From the NCBI GenBank assembly GCA_964501535.1, contig CAZCSV010000007.1, positions 24,250 to 88,249 of the forward strand: a DNA stretch of 64,000 nucleotides. The letters run 5' to 3'. Source of the stretch: FEN-1279 sp964501535 (GTDB lineage Bacteria; Bacteroidota; Ignavibacteria; Tepidaquicellales; Tepidaquicellaceae). This document shows positions 34,177 through 42,920 of this stretch, piece by piece (position 1 is the stretch's first letter; every line of letters begins with the position of its first letter). The translations under genes and the position numbers were made by a program. The notes below the pieces were generated by a model. The model was not told the origin of the DNA, searched no databases, and worked only from the letters and a program-made list of their open reading frames with translations.

Positions 34177-35286
34177 TTGTTATACTATTTAGCAGAATAT
34201 ATCAATTATTTGTGGAGTCCTCCGGGATTCGATGTCTTCAGATTCTTAACCTTTCGCTCGGCAGTGTCGGCAATTACTGCACTCCTGTTCAGTTTCTTTA
34301 TTGGTCCGGTTATTATTAAAATTTTAAAGAATCATCAGATAGGTGAAGCGAAAAAAGAAGACGGTCCACAATTCCACTGGTCAAAAGCAGGTACTCCTAC
34401 TATGGGCGGTCTGATTATCTTGTTCTCAGTCTTGATTCCGGTGCTCCTATGGGGTGACCTGAAAAATATTTATATAATAATAATATTAATCGTGACCGTT
34501 GCGCTCGGTCTCGTCGGTTTTCTCGATGACTATTTGAAGGTCGTCAGGAAATTAAAAAAAGGTCTGCTGGCAAAATATAAACTGCTCGGACAGGTCGTTG
34601 TCGGAATAATCGTAGGCGCTATAATCTATTTCCATCCGCATTTCGAAGGAATTAATACAATCACGACGATTCCTTTCTTGAAAAATTACGAATTCGATTT
34701 TGCTCTGTTCTATATTCCGATTATCATTTTCATTATTACTGCAACGTCTAATGCAGTGAACCTTACTGACGGCCTTGACGGTCTTGCAACGGGAACGGTC
34801 GGCATAGTTGTCTTTGCTATCGGTATCATTGCTTACGTATCGGGTAATATCGAGATAGCAAAGTATCTGAATATCATTTACCTGAGAGGAAACGGGGAAC
34901 TAATAGTCTACTGTGCCGCATTAGCGGGTGCCTCACTCGGTTTCCTCTGGTATAACTCCTATCCCGCTCAGGTCTTTATGGGCGATACCGGCTCGCTCGC
35001 GCTCGGCGGTGCCATTGGTACCCTGTGCATACTCGTGAAAAAAGAATTTTTGCTCCCGCTTCTCGGCGGAATATTCTTTGCGGAAACGGTTTCCGTGCTA
35101 CTGCAAAGATATTATTTTAAATATACAAAAAAGAAATACGGAGAGGGAAGAAGAATATTTAAAATGGCTCCCCTTCATCACCATTTTGAAATGAAGGGAA
35201 TTCCCGAACCGAAAATTGTCGTGAGATTCTATTTGATAGCTGTTCTGCTTGCTCTTATGACTTTGGCAACATTTAAAATCAGATAA
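34177..35286 (+). CDS. mraY: phospho-MurNAc-pentapeptide transferase MraY
   Basis: MraY makes lipid I by transferring phospho-MurNAc-pentapeptide to undecaprenyl phosphate. The 369-residue, ten-helix membrane protein shows FLDDYLKV, the active-site NAVNLTDGLDGLATG, FMGDTGSLALGG and APLHHHFEMKG. The start is TTG at 34177, giving the usual MLYYL N-terminus. It is two bases before murD. Confidence 0.96.
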   Translation: MLYYLAEYINYLWSPPGFDVFRFLTFRSAVSAITALLFSFFIGPVIIKILKNHQIGEAKKEDGPQFHWSKAGTPTMGGLIILFSVLIPVLLWGDLKNIYIIIILIVTVALGLVGFLDDYLKVVRKLKKGLLAKYKLLGQVVVGIIVGAIIYFHPHFEGINTITTIPFLKNYEFDFALFYIPIIIFIITATSNAVNLTDGLDGLATGTVGIVVFAIGIIAYVSGNIEIAKYLNIIYLRGNGELIVYCAALAGASLGFLWYNSYPAQVFMGDTGSLALGGAIGTLCILVKKEFLLPLLGGIFFAETVSVLLQRYYFKYTKKKYGEGRRIFKMAPLHHHFEMKGIPEPKIVVRFYLIAVLLALMTLATFKIR

Positions 35287-35288
35287 AA

Positions 35289-36677
35289 TTGAAAAGAAAA
35301 GAAATAAATAATTACTCTTATGTTATTCTCGGTGCCGGAAGAAGCGGTATTGGTGCCGCTAAACTGCTGAAGAAAAACGGTGCGGAAGTTTTTTTGAGCG
35401 ACAGCTCATTACCCGATAAACTGATGTATTTTGACGAAAAGACTTTGTCGGAATTGAATATTCCTTTTGAACTCGGTATGCATTCGGATAAAATATTTGA
35501 TTACGACATATTTGTAAAAAGCCCGGGAATACCTATGAACAGTGAAGTAATTGAAAGAGCAGTAAAACTGAATAAAAAAGTATTGAGCGAAATCGAAATT
35601 GCATATTGGTTCTGTAACTGCCCGATTGTTGCCGTTACGGGAACAAACGGTAAAACTACAACCACAGTGTTAACGGGAGAAATATTTAAAAACGCAGGTA
35701 TTGATACAAAAGTATGCGGAAATGTTGGGCTCGCCTTTTCTGAAGTAACCGACACGGTGAAAAAGAATTCTGTCGTCGTGCTCGAAGTAAGCAGCTTCCA
35801 GCTCGAAAGTATTGAAAGCTTTAAACCCGCGGTCTCGATGTTCCTTACTTTTACACCCGACCATATCGACTGGCACGGCTCTATGGAAAATTATATGAAA
35901 GCAAAGCTGAAAATCAATGTGAATCAGTCCGGTGATGATGCTATAGTGTATAACTTCGATGACGAGAAAATATATTCGCAGAAAAATATATTCAAAAGTA
36001 ATACGGTCGCCTTTAGTGTAAAGAAAAATCTTGAAAAAGAAAATTTGTCGTCTGGATGCTATTTATGCGGGAGTGATATCGTTTATTTCAACAGGGAAAA
36101 AAATGAACGCGAAGTGGTGATGAATACCGATGATATATTTATACGGGGTAAACATAACCTTTGTAACTCTCTTGCTGCAATTTCTGCCGCAAAAATATTC
36201 GAAGTATCGAATGAAGTGATTGAAGATACTTTAAAAAATTTCAGAGGCGTCGAACATAGAATCGAACCTGTAAGAGAACTTGACGGAGTGAAGTTTTATA
36301 ACGATTCGAAGGCAACAAATTTCGACTCTCTCTATGTTGCTCTTGAAAGCTTCGAAAAGAATATTATCCTGATAATGGGAGGAAAAAAAGGGGATAACAA
36401 GTTTGAGCTTGTCGGGGATTTTATAAAAAACCGCGTTAAGAAAATTTTTGCTATCGGACAAAGCAGCCGTGCAATTTATGATTATTTTTCGAAATCGGTA
36501 AAAGTGGAAATAACGGATACTCTCGGCGATGCCGTAACCGGTGCTTTTAAATGTTCCGCTCCCAATGATGTCGTGCTGTTTTCTCCGGGATATAAGAGCT
36601 TTGATATGTTCGATAATTTTGAACATCGGGGCAACGAATTTAAAAAAGCTGTTAATAATTTAAATCCGAAAAAATGA
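35289..36677 (+). CDS. murD: UDP-MurNAc-L-alanine:D-glutamate ligase MurD
   Basis: MurD adds D-Glu. The N-terminal Rossmann domain begins YVILGAGRSGIGAAKLL; the ATP loop is VAVTGTNGKTTTT and the C-terminal domain carries DSKATNFDS. The start is a TTG (35289), the only one that keeps the N-terminal strand. The 462 residues are normal. The last four bases overlap the ftsW ATG (ATGA), which implies translational coupling. Confidence 0.95.
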   Translation: MKRKEINNYSYVILGAGRSGIGAAKLLKKNGAEVFLSDSSLPDKLMYFDEKTLSELNIPFELGMHSDKIFDYDIFVKSPGIPMNSEVIERAVKLNKKVLSEIEIAYWFCNCPIVAVTGTNGKTTTTVLTGEIFKNAGIDTKVCGNVGLAFSEVTDTVKKNSVVVLEVSSFQLESIESFKPAVSMFLTFTPDHIDWHGSMENYMKAKLKINVNQSGDDAIVYNFDDEKIYSQKNIFKSNTVAFSVKKNLEKENLSSGCYLCGSDIVYFNREKNEREVVMNTDDIFIRGKHNLCNSLAAISAAKIFEVSNEVIEDTLKNFRGVEHRIEPVRELDGVKFYNDSKATNFDSLYVALESFEKNIILIMGGKKGDNKFELVGDFIKNRVKKIFAIGQSSRAIYDYFSKSVKVEITDTLGDAVTGAFKCSAPNDVVLFSPGYKSFDMFDNFEHRGNEFKKAVNNLNPKK

Positions 36678-37834
36678 AAATCGGCGGATATAAAATAGAT
36701 ATTTGGATTCTCATACCGGTGCTTTTACTGCTGATGTTCAGTATTGGCTTGGTTTATAGCGCGAGTTCGGATTATTCTGTCTCGAAGTTCAAGGATGTGA
36801 ATTATATGTTTAAACTTCATCTGATAAAAGTCCTTATGGCTCTCGTGCTGATTTTTATCTTTGCTAAAATCGACTATAAATATTATCAGAAATACAGCAA
36901 ATGGTTGATGCTGATATCCGTCTTTTTCCTAATTCTAGTTTTTGTTATAGGTGTTTCGGTTAAGAATGTCAACAGATGGATAAACTTCGGACCAATCAGT
37001 TTCCAGCCTTCCGACCTTGCTAAATATACTTTGGTGCTTTTTATTGCGAACATGCTGGTTAAGAAGAAAAATAAACTGACTGATTTATATAAGGGGTATC
37101 TGCCGCTGATTATTACGATAATTATTATCAGCTTTTTGGTAGCCGCACAACCTAATTTCTCTACATCACTTATTATTTTTGGCTCTTCTGTGTTACTGCT
37201 GCTGATATCACAGGTAAAGTTCAAACACATTTTCATTACGGGTTTGTCCCTGCTCCCCGTCGTGCTGCTTTTCATTCTGACGAAATCATATATTAGAAGC
37301 AGATTTGAAAACTATGCTGATTTTACTTCAAGCGGAACAGCTCAGCATCAGCTCAACCAGGCTATCATTGGACTGGGTAATGGCGGGATTTTCGGAGTCG
37401 GAGGGGGAAATTCACTGCAAAAGCAGTTCTTCCTTCCTGAAGCCTATGGCGATTTCATTTTCTCAATCATCGGGGAAGAATACGGTCTGCTCGGTACCTT
37501 GGCTGTTATATTTCTTTTTGCAATGCTGCTGATTCGCGGATATAAGGTGGCTAAGAAAATTCCTGATGAATATGGCAAATATGTTGCATTCGGTATTACA
37601 ACAATAATTACGGCATATGCCGTTGTGAATATGTCCGTTGCTTGCGGTATTATTCCTACTACGGGCGTTCCTATTCCCTTCATAAGCTATGGTGGAACGG
37701 CATTGATTTTTAATTCGATTGCAGTGGGAATTTTGTTGAATATCTCTTCGTATAGAAATGAATCACCCGAATCGTTTGATGACAATTCCGAATCAAACAA
37801 TATTTTTAAAGAATCAAATATGGACGGGATATGA
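36674..37834 (+). CDS. ftsW: septal peptidoglycan glycosyltransferase FtsW
   Basis: FtsW is the SEDS-family polymerase that works with FtsI at the septum. The 386-residue protein has about ten transmembrane helices, the extracellular NRWINFGPISFQPSDLAKY motif, the SEDS loop with QLNQAIIGLGNGGIFGVGGGNS, and the C-terminal GVPIPFISYGGTALI. It overlaps murD by four bases at its start and murG by four at its end (ATGA both times). Confidence 0.96.
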   Translation: MKIGGYKIDIWILIPVLLLLMFSIGLVYSASSDYSVSKFKDVNYMFKLHLIKVLMALVLIFIFAKIDYKYYQKYSKWLMLISVFFLILVFVIGVSVKNVNRWINFGPISFQPSDLAKYTLVLFIANMLVKKKNKLTDLYKGYLPLIITIIIISFLVAAQPNFSTSLIIFGSSVLLLLISQVKFKHIFITGLSLLPVVLLFILTKSYIRSRFENYADFTSSGTAQHQLNQAIIGLGNGGIFGVGGGNSLQKQFFLPEAYGDFIFSIIGEEYGLLGTLAVIFLFAMLLIRGYKVAKKIPDEYGKYVAFGITTIITAYAVVNMSVACGIIPTTGVPIPFISYGGTALIFNSIAVGILLNISSYRNESPESFDDNSESNNIFKESNMDGI

Positions 37835-38919
37835 AAATAATTTTTACAGGTGGTGGCACAGGAGGACATATATTCCCGGCAATTGCTGTCGCAGACGAGC
37901 TGAAAAAAAATTATGAAAATGTTCAAATTCTGTTTGTTGGCGCTAAAGGCAGAATAGAGGAAAAAATAGTCCCTGCTAATAATTATGAACTGAAAACTAT
38001 TAATATATCCGGCTTCAGCAAGAGAAAAGTTTTTCAAAATATTAAACTTCCGGTTAAAATATTTGTTGCTCTGAGAGACTGTAAGAAAATATTAAGGGAA
38101 TTTAAACCCGATGCGGTTATCGGTACGGGAGGATTTGCCAGTGCCCCGATGATTTTCTCGTCTGTAAGAATGAAAATCCCGACAGTCGTACAGGAAGGAA
38201 ATTCATTTCCGGGAAAAGTTACGAGGTTCTTTGCCGGAAAAGCGGACAAGGTTATCGTCAGCTTTGAGGAAACAAAAAATTTCCTGAAAAGAAAAGATAA
38301 TGTAAGCAAAATATCCTATCCAGTGAGGAATATCCTAAATAAAGTTGATAAATCCGAAGCTCTCAATTTCTTCGGCATGAATAATAATTATAAAACGTTG
38401 TTTGTGTTCGGAGGAAGTCAGGGCGCTAAGGGGATAAATGATGCAATAAGGGATAATATTAAATTCATCTATAACAATAATATTAATTTGATTTGGCAAA
38501 CGGGTAAAACAAGCTATGACGAAATGTGCAAATTATGCAAACCTTTTGATGATAAAATTAAAGTTTTTGAATTTATTAATGATATGCAGTATGCCTATTC
38601 CGCATCAGACCTCGTAATCTGCCGTTCAGGAATGAGCAGTATTATGGAGCTTTCGCTTTTGAAAATGCCTGCAGTTATTGTCCCGTTGCCGGATTCAGCC
38701 GATAATCATCAGGAAAAAAATGCAAGAACTCTGGAAAAAAACGGAGCTTGCATTTTGATTTTACAAAATGAACTTGAATCAAAACTAATAAATGTAATCA
38801 TAAATACTATTAATAATATCGATACTTTGAATTCTCTCGGCGAAAATATTTCCGGATTTTCAGATCCTGATTCGGCAAAAAAAATTGCAAATTTAATTTT
38901 TCAGTTAACTTTAAAATAA
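37831..38919 (+). CDS. murG: UDP-GlcNAc:lipid I N-acetylglucosaminyltransferase MurG
   Basis: MurG makes lipid II on the inner face of the membrane. GGGTGGHIFPAIAVADEL is the N-terminal glycine loop, followed by GTGGFASAPM, the second-domain loop GGSQGAKGIND and the UDP-GlcNAc site CRSGMSSIMELS. The 362 residues are normal. It is followed after five bases by an unrecognised small membrane protein rather than murC. Confidence 0.95.
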   Translation: MKIIFTGGGTGGHIFPAIAVADELKKNYENVQILFVGAKGRIEEKIVPANNYELKTINISGFSKRKVFQNIKLPVKIFVALRDCKKILREFKPDAVIGTGGFASAPMIFSSVRMKIPTVVQEGNSFPGKVTRFFAGKADKVIVSFEETKNFLKRKDNVSKISYPVRNILNKVDKSEALNFFGMNNNYKTLFVFGGSQGAKGINDAIRDNIKFIYNNNINLIWQTGKTSYDEMCKLCKPFDDKIKVFEFINDMQYAYSASDLVICRSGMSSIMELSLLKMPAVIVPLPDSADNHQEKNARTLEKNGACILILQNELESKLINVIINTINNIDTLNSLGENISGFSDPDSAKKIANLIFQLTLK

Positions 38920-38924
38920 AAGTC

Positions 38925-39401
38925 ATGGACGGAAGAATATATAAATACAAGCTCGACTTCTATTATAAGTCCGTAATAGTCTATATGCTTTTTCTCATTT
39001 TTTATGCGGCTATCAACGGAGTGTTCTTTGCCAGACAGTTCAATGACCTGTACAAAGACCCGATAATTTATATCAGTCTGATTTTTATCCTGTATACCCT
39101 GTTTATTTTGCTGAAAAATATGATAAGGGCAAAAGAAATAATCTTCGAAGAAGATAAATTTATCATTAAAAACAGGTTCGGGCAAAGAGAAGTCCTTTTC
39201 TCTGATATTCTGGGTATCAAATTTTCCAGAGAAAAAAAATACGGCCAGAAAAGAAAGGGAAATGTGAGAAGGGTGGGAATAAAGCTGAAAGAAAGAAAAA
39301 GATTGTTAAGAATCCGCCTTAGCGAATTCTGGGATGAAAAAAAATTGGTGCAGGAATTTAAAAATGTCTCTAAAATGATACTAACTAGAATCAGTGACTG
39401 A
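38925..39401 (+). CDS. two-TM membrane protein with PH-like C-terminal domain, unknown
   Basis: 158 residues: two transmembrane helices (about 14-34 and 46-66) joined by a short loop, then a basic beta-rich domain of about 90 residues (KEIIFEEDKFIIKNRFGQREVLFSDILGIKF...) that resembles bacterial PH/YcxB-like domains (bPH). It lies inside the dcw cluster, five bases after murG and overlapping the murC GTG start by eight bases, so it is co-expressed with cell-wall genes. I know of no standard dcw member like this. It could be a chance passenger, but the tight spacing argues for a related role at the inner membrane. Confidence 0.65.
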   Translation: MDGRIYKYKLDFYYKSVIVYMLFLIFYAAINGVFFARQFNDLYKDPIIYISLIFILYTLFILLKNMIRAKEIIFEEDKFIIKNRFGQREVLFSDILGIKFSREKKYGQKRKGNVRRVGIKLKERKRLLRIRLSEFWDEKKLVQEFKNVSKMILTRISD

Positions 39402-40785
39402 TAATAATTTGAAAATATTGCGTAATGTAAAAAAGGTTCACTTCATCGGAATAGGTGGAATCGGAATGAGCGGAATAGCTGAATATCTTCTCAAAAAAGG
39501 TTTTTATGTGTCCGGCAGCGATTCGACTCCGAGCAATATTACGGGAAAATTGTCTGAAATCGGGGCGGAGATTTTTGTAGGGCATAGCAAAAATAATATG
39601 TCGGAAAATGTGAATCTCGTTGTTTATTCTGCGGCAATAAAAGCTGATAATCCCGAATTGCTTAAGGCAAAAAAACTCGGCATAAATACGATTAAACGTG
39701 CGAGGATGCTTGGTGAAATCGTGAATGATAAAATTTTGATTGCAGTCAGCGGTACTCACGGTAAGACGAGTACGACCGCTATGATTTCGAAAATATTGAT
39801 AGATTGCGGCTTTGACCCGACAGTCTTCGTTGGAGGTGCTGTCGATTTCCTTGAAAGTGGAAATTCGAGAATTGGTGACGGTAAATATGCAGTAGTGGAA
39901 GCCGATGAATACGATAGAAGCTTTCTGACTCTGAAACCTGATTTTGCCGTAATCACTGGAATCGATTTGGACCATACCGATATATATGAAAATCTGGATG
40001 ATTTGAAAAATGCTTTTAAGAAATTTCTTTCTTTAGGAAAAAAAGATTTTAAAGTAATTGGTTATGGTGACGATAAAAATGTTGTTGACCTGATGAATTC
40101 TGTGCAAAATAAAAACTGCTTTACATATGGCTTTGAGGCTCATAATAATTATTTGATAAGCGAAACGGATTCTTCGGAGAAGGCAGTTGAGTTCGAAATT
40201 AATGAAAATCATATTGAACTTAGCATTCCCGGTAAACATAACATCCTTAACGCTTCAGCTGCTTTTATAATGAGCTTGTTGCTTGATGCCGGTATAAACT
40301 GTTCTGTAAGAAGTTTAAAAAGTTTTTTTGGGGTGAAAAGAAGACTCGAATTGAAATATGATGAAAATATTAGAGTCTACGACGATTATGCTCATCATCC
40401 GACCGAAATTATTTACTCTTTTAATGCGGTAAGGCAAATCGCAAAATCAAGAGTGGTTACGGTCTTTCAGCCTCATACCTATACAAGAACAAGAGATTTT
40501 TACAGGGATTTCGCAAATGCTCTGAAAAATAATGACGTTACTGTATTAATCGATTTATATCCTGCTCGTGAAAAGGAGATTGAAGGTGTAAGTTCAAAAT
40601 TAATATTCGATGAACTGAAAAAAATGAGTAAAAATGAAATTTATTATTTGAAGGGTTTTGATGAAACTTTGAAAAAATTAAGTGAAATAATTCGTGTAAA
40701 TGATACCGTGATTTTTCAGGGAGCTGGCGATATAACAGATTTATGCGGTTTATATGTAAAAAATTTAAAACAACAGGAAAATTGA
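39394..40785 (+). CDS. murC: UDP-MurNAc:L-alanine ligase MurC
   Basis: MurC adds the first L-Ala to UDP-MurNAc. VHFIGIGGIGMSGIAEYL is the UDP-binding loop, SGTHGKTSTTAMI the ATP loop, and EADEYDRSFL and VYDDYAHHPTEI the catalytic motifs. The start is taken as GTG 39394, overlapping the previous gene; a TTG at 39409 is an alternative that also keeps the conserved N-terminus. 463 residues from the GTG. It overlaps ftsQ by four bases. Confidence 0.94.
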   Translation: MTDNNLKILRNVKKVHFIGIGGIGMSGIAEYLLKKGFYVSGSDSTPSNITGKLSEIGAEIFVGHSKNNMSENVNLVVYSAAIKADNPELLKAKKLGINTIKRARMLGEIVNDKILIAVSGTHGKTSTTAMISKILIDCGFDPTVFVGGAVDFLESGNSRIGDGKYAVVEADEYDRSFLTLKPDFAVITGIDLDHTDIYENLDDLKNAFKKFLSLGKKDFKVIGYGDDKNVVDLMNSVQNKNCFTYGFEAHNNYLISETDSSEKAVEFEINENHIELSIPGKHNILNASAAFIMSLLLDAGINCSVRSLKSFFGVKRRLELKYDENIRVYDDYAHHPTEIIYSFNAVRQIAKSRVVTVFQPHTYTRTRDFYRDFANALKNNDVTVLIDLYPAREKEIEGVSSKLIFDELKKMSKNEIYYLKGFDETLKKLSEIIRVNDTVIFQGAGDITDLCGLYVKNLKQQEN

Positions 40786-41558
40786 GAAAGGGAAAAATAA
40801 TATTATTCGTTTTTATGATGGCTGTCATTATCGCTGTCGTGATTTTCTATGCCAACAGGTGGAGGACAAATGTTATTTATGATAAGATTACCGTTAGGGG
40901 AAATTTCACCTTGACAAAGGAAGAAATCCTGCTGGCGGCAAATATTAAACAGGATACCGTTATTAATATCGAAGAACTGAACCTTGTGTTCATTCAGGAT
41001 AGAATCTCTAAACATCCGGAGATTAAAAAAGTTTTCGTAAGCAAAAATCCTCCGAATGAACTTGTGATAGATATTGTGGAAAAAAGACCTCTGGCAATAG
41101 TGAACCTTGGCTATCAGCTCAATCTTATCGACGAAGAATGCGAAATGTTCCCGTTTAAAAATTATGAAAAACTTTTCGATTTGCCTGTCATTACGGGAAT
41201 TAAACAGGTCGCTTCTCAGCAAATCGAAGATAAGTATTATATGAATGACCTGAAAACAGCAGTTTTTATTACGGTAAATGCCTATAAGAAAAGTAAATTT
41301 TTATATAACCAGATTTCCGAAATCAATATAGCTGACACGGGAAAAATAATTTTGTATACAAACGATAAATCCGTTCCTGTTTATTTTCCCCGTAATGCCG
41401 AAAAAAATATTTCTGATTTGATTTATCAGAACGAAATTCTTTCGAAACTCGTAGTTCTGAAAAATTTTTTCGAGAAATCTTATGCTTCTCTGAATCAGAA
41501 AAAGCTGGACTATGTTGACTTAAGGTTCGATAATCAGATAATCGTAAAAACAAATTAA
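40782..41558 (+). CDS. ftsQ: cell division protein FtsQ
   Basis: FtsQ anchors the FtsQLB complex at the septum. From TTG 40782 it has 258 residues: a short basic cytoplasmic N-terminus, one transmembrane helix (about 5-24), a POTRA domain (ITVRGNFTLTKEEILLAANI, then PEIKKVFVSKNPPNELVIDIVEKRPLAIV) and a beta domain. The TTG overlaps the murC stop as TTGA and puts the basic residues right before the helix. An upstream ATG at 40743 would add 13 residues. FtsQ is poorly conserved; position and topology support the call. Confidence 0.88.
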   Translation: MRKGKIILFVFMMAVIIAVVIFYANRWRTNVIYDKITVRGNFTLTKEEILLAANIKQDTVINIEELNLVFIQDRISKHPEIKKVFVSKNPPNELVIDIVEKRPLAIVNLGYQLNLIDEECEMFPFKNYEKLFDLPVITGIKQVASQQIEDKYYMNDLKTAVFITVNAYKKSKFLYNQISEINIADTGKIILYTNDKSVPVYFPRNAEKNISDLIYQNEILSKLVVLKNFFEKSYASLNQKKLDYVDLRFDNQIIVKTN

Positions 41559-41582
41559 TTTTGAAAAATTAAAGCTTACACT

Positions 41583-42863
41583 ATGTCAAAATCAAAAAAA
41601 GTTAAAAGTGCAGAAGCTGATGTGATAGTCGGTCTCGACGTCGGTACTACTAAAATATGTGTCATAGTCGCAAGACCAAAAGGCAATAATAGTGTCGATA
41701 TTATCGGTATCGGTAAAGCCCCGTCTGACGGACTTCATCGCGGACTGGTAGTTAATCCGAGCAAAACGATTGAATCCATAAAAGCCGCTCTCGCCGATGC
41801 CGAACTCAATTCCGGTGTTAAAATCACATCCGCTTCCGTTGGTATCGCCGGGCATCATATCAGGTGTATTCAGTCTTCAAGCATAATCGGAATCAATAAT
41901 CCCGACAGGGTAATTACCGAAGAAGATATGCAGAGACTCATTGACCAGGCAAAACAAATCAGAATGTCGAGCGATTCGAGAATTATTGATGTAATTCCGC
42001 AGGAATATATTATTGACGGAAAAGACGGTATATATGAAAACCCCGTGGGTATGTTCGGTGTCCGCCTCGAAGCTAAAGTCAATATCATATCCGGACTTGT
42101 CTCGTCTATAGATGATTTGACTAAATGTGTAATGAGCTGTGATATCGACCTCGATGATATAGTGCTCGAACCCATTGCTTCATCCTATTCGGTTCTCGAT
42201 GAAACCGAGAAAAAAGTCGGCGTCGCAATGCTCGATATCGGCGGCGGAACAACCGATATTGCTGTGTTTAAAAAGGGTATACTCAAGTATACCGCGGGAA
42301 TTGGTATCGCCGGAAGCCTTGTGACAAACGATATAGTGGAAGCTCTCGGTATTTCCGATAGAGAAGCGGAAAGAATCAAAAGGGAATATGGCTATGCATC
42401 AATCTCGGAAATCCTTAGCGACGATGAAATCGTAGTCGAATCCATTAAAGGAAAAATACCGAAGAAAACCAGAAAAAGCATACTCGCCAGAATTATTCAG
42501 GCGAGAATGCAGGATATCTTCGAACTCTCGGCTATAGAAATTAAAAATTCACAGATAATGAATGAACTTCACGCAGGTGTTGTGATTACAGGCGGCGGTT
42601 CCCTCATAAAAGGAACAAAGGAGCTAGCGGAAGATATCCTGGGAATGGAAGTTAACCTCGGAATTCCGACAGGTCTCTCAGGGGGATTAATCAAAGAAGT
42701 CGAAAGCCCGATATTCGCTACAGGCGTAGGTTTGATTTTACACAGAATTAAAACTATGGACGAAGTTAACCGGATGACTTCCTATGAAAAGGGTAAAGCC
42801 CGGAGAAAACTTACTCCGAAAGATTTTATTCTGAAAATTAAAAGATGGTTCGACGAATTATAA
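41583..42863 (+). CDS. ftsA: cell division protein FtsA
   Basis: FtsA is the actin-like protein that tethers FtsZ to the membrane. Phosphate-1 DVGTTKICVIVA, the SHS2/1C domain, phosphate-2 LDIGGGTTDIAVF and adenosine motif VVITGGGSLIKG are visible. The C-terminus KDFILKIKRWFDEL is an amphipathic membrane-targeting helix. The 426 residues are normal. It is 57 bases before ftsZ. Confidence 0.95.
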   Translation: MSKSKKVKSAEADVIVGLDVGTTKICVIVARPKGNNSVDIIGIGKAPSDGLHRGLVVNPSKTIESIKAALADAELNSGVKITSASVGIAGHHIRCIQSSSIIGINNPDRVITEEDMQRLIDQAKQIRMSSDSRIIDVIPQEYIIDGKDGIYENPVGMFGVRLEAKVNIISGLVSSIDDLTKCVMSCDIDLDDIVLEPIASSYSVLDETEKKVGVAMLDIGGGTTDIAVFKKGILKYTAGIGIAGSLVTNDIVEALGISDREAERIKREYGYASISEILSDDEIVVESIKGKIPKKTRKSILARIIQARMQDIFELSAIEIKNSQIMNELHAGVVITGGGSLIKGTKELAEDILGMEVNLGIPTGLSGGLIKEVESPIFATGVGLILHRIKTMDEVNRMTSYEKGKARRKLTPKDFILKIKRWFDEL

Positions 42864-42920
42864 AAAATGAATTTTAAAGAAATTTCAATATATAAATAAT
42901 TAAATAGAAAGGGTCAAAAA

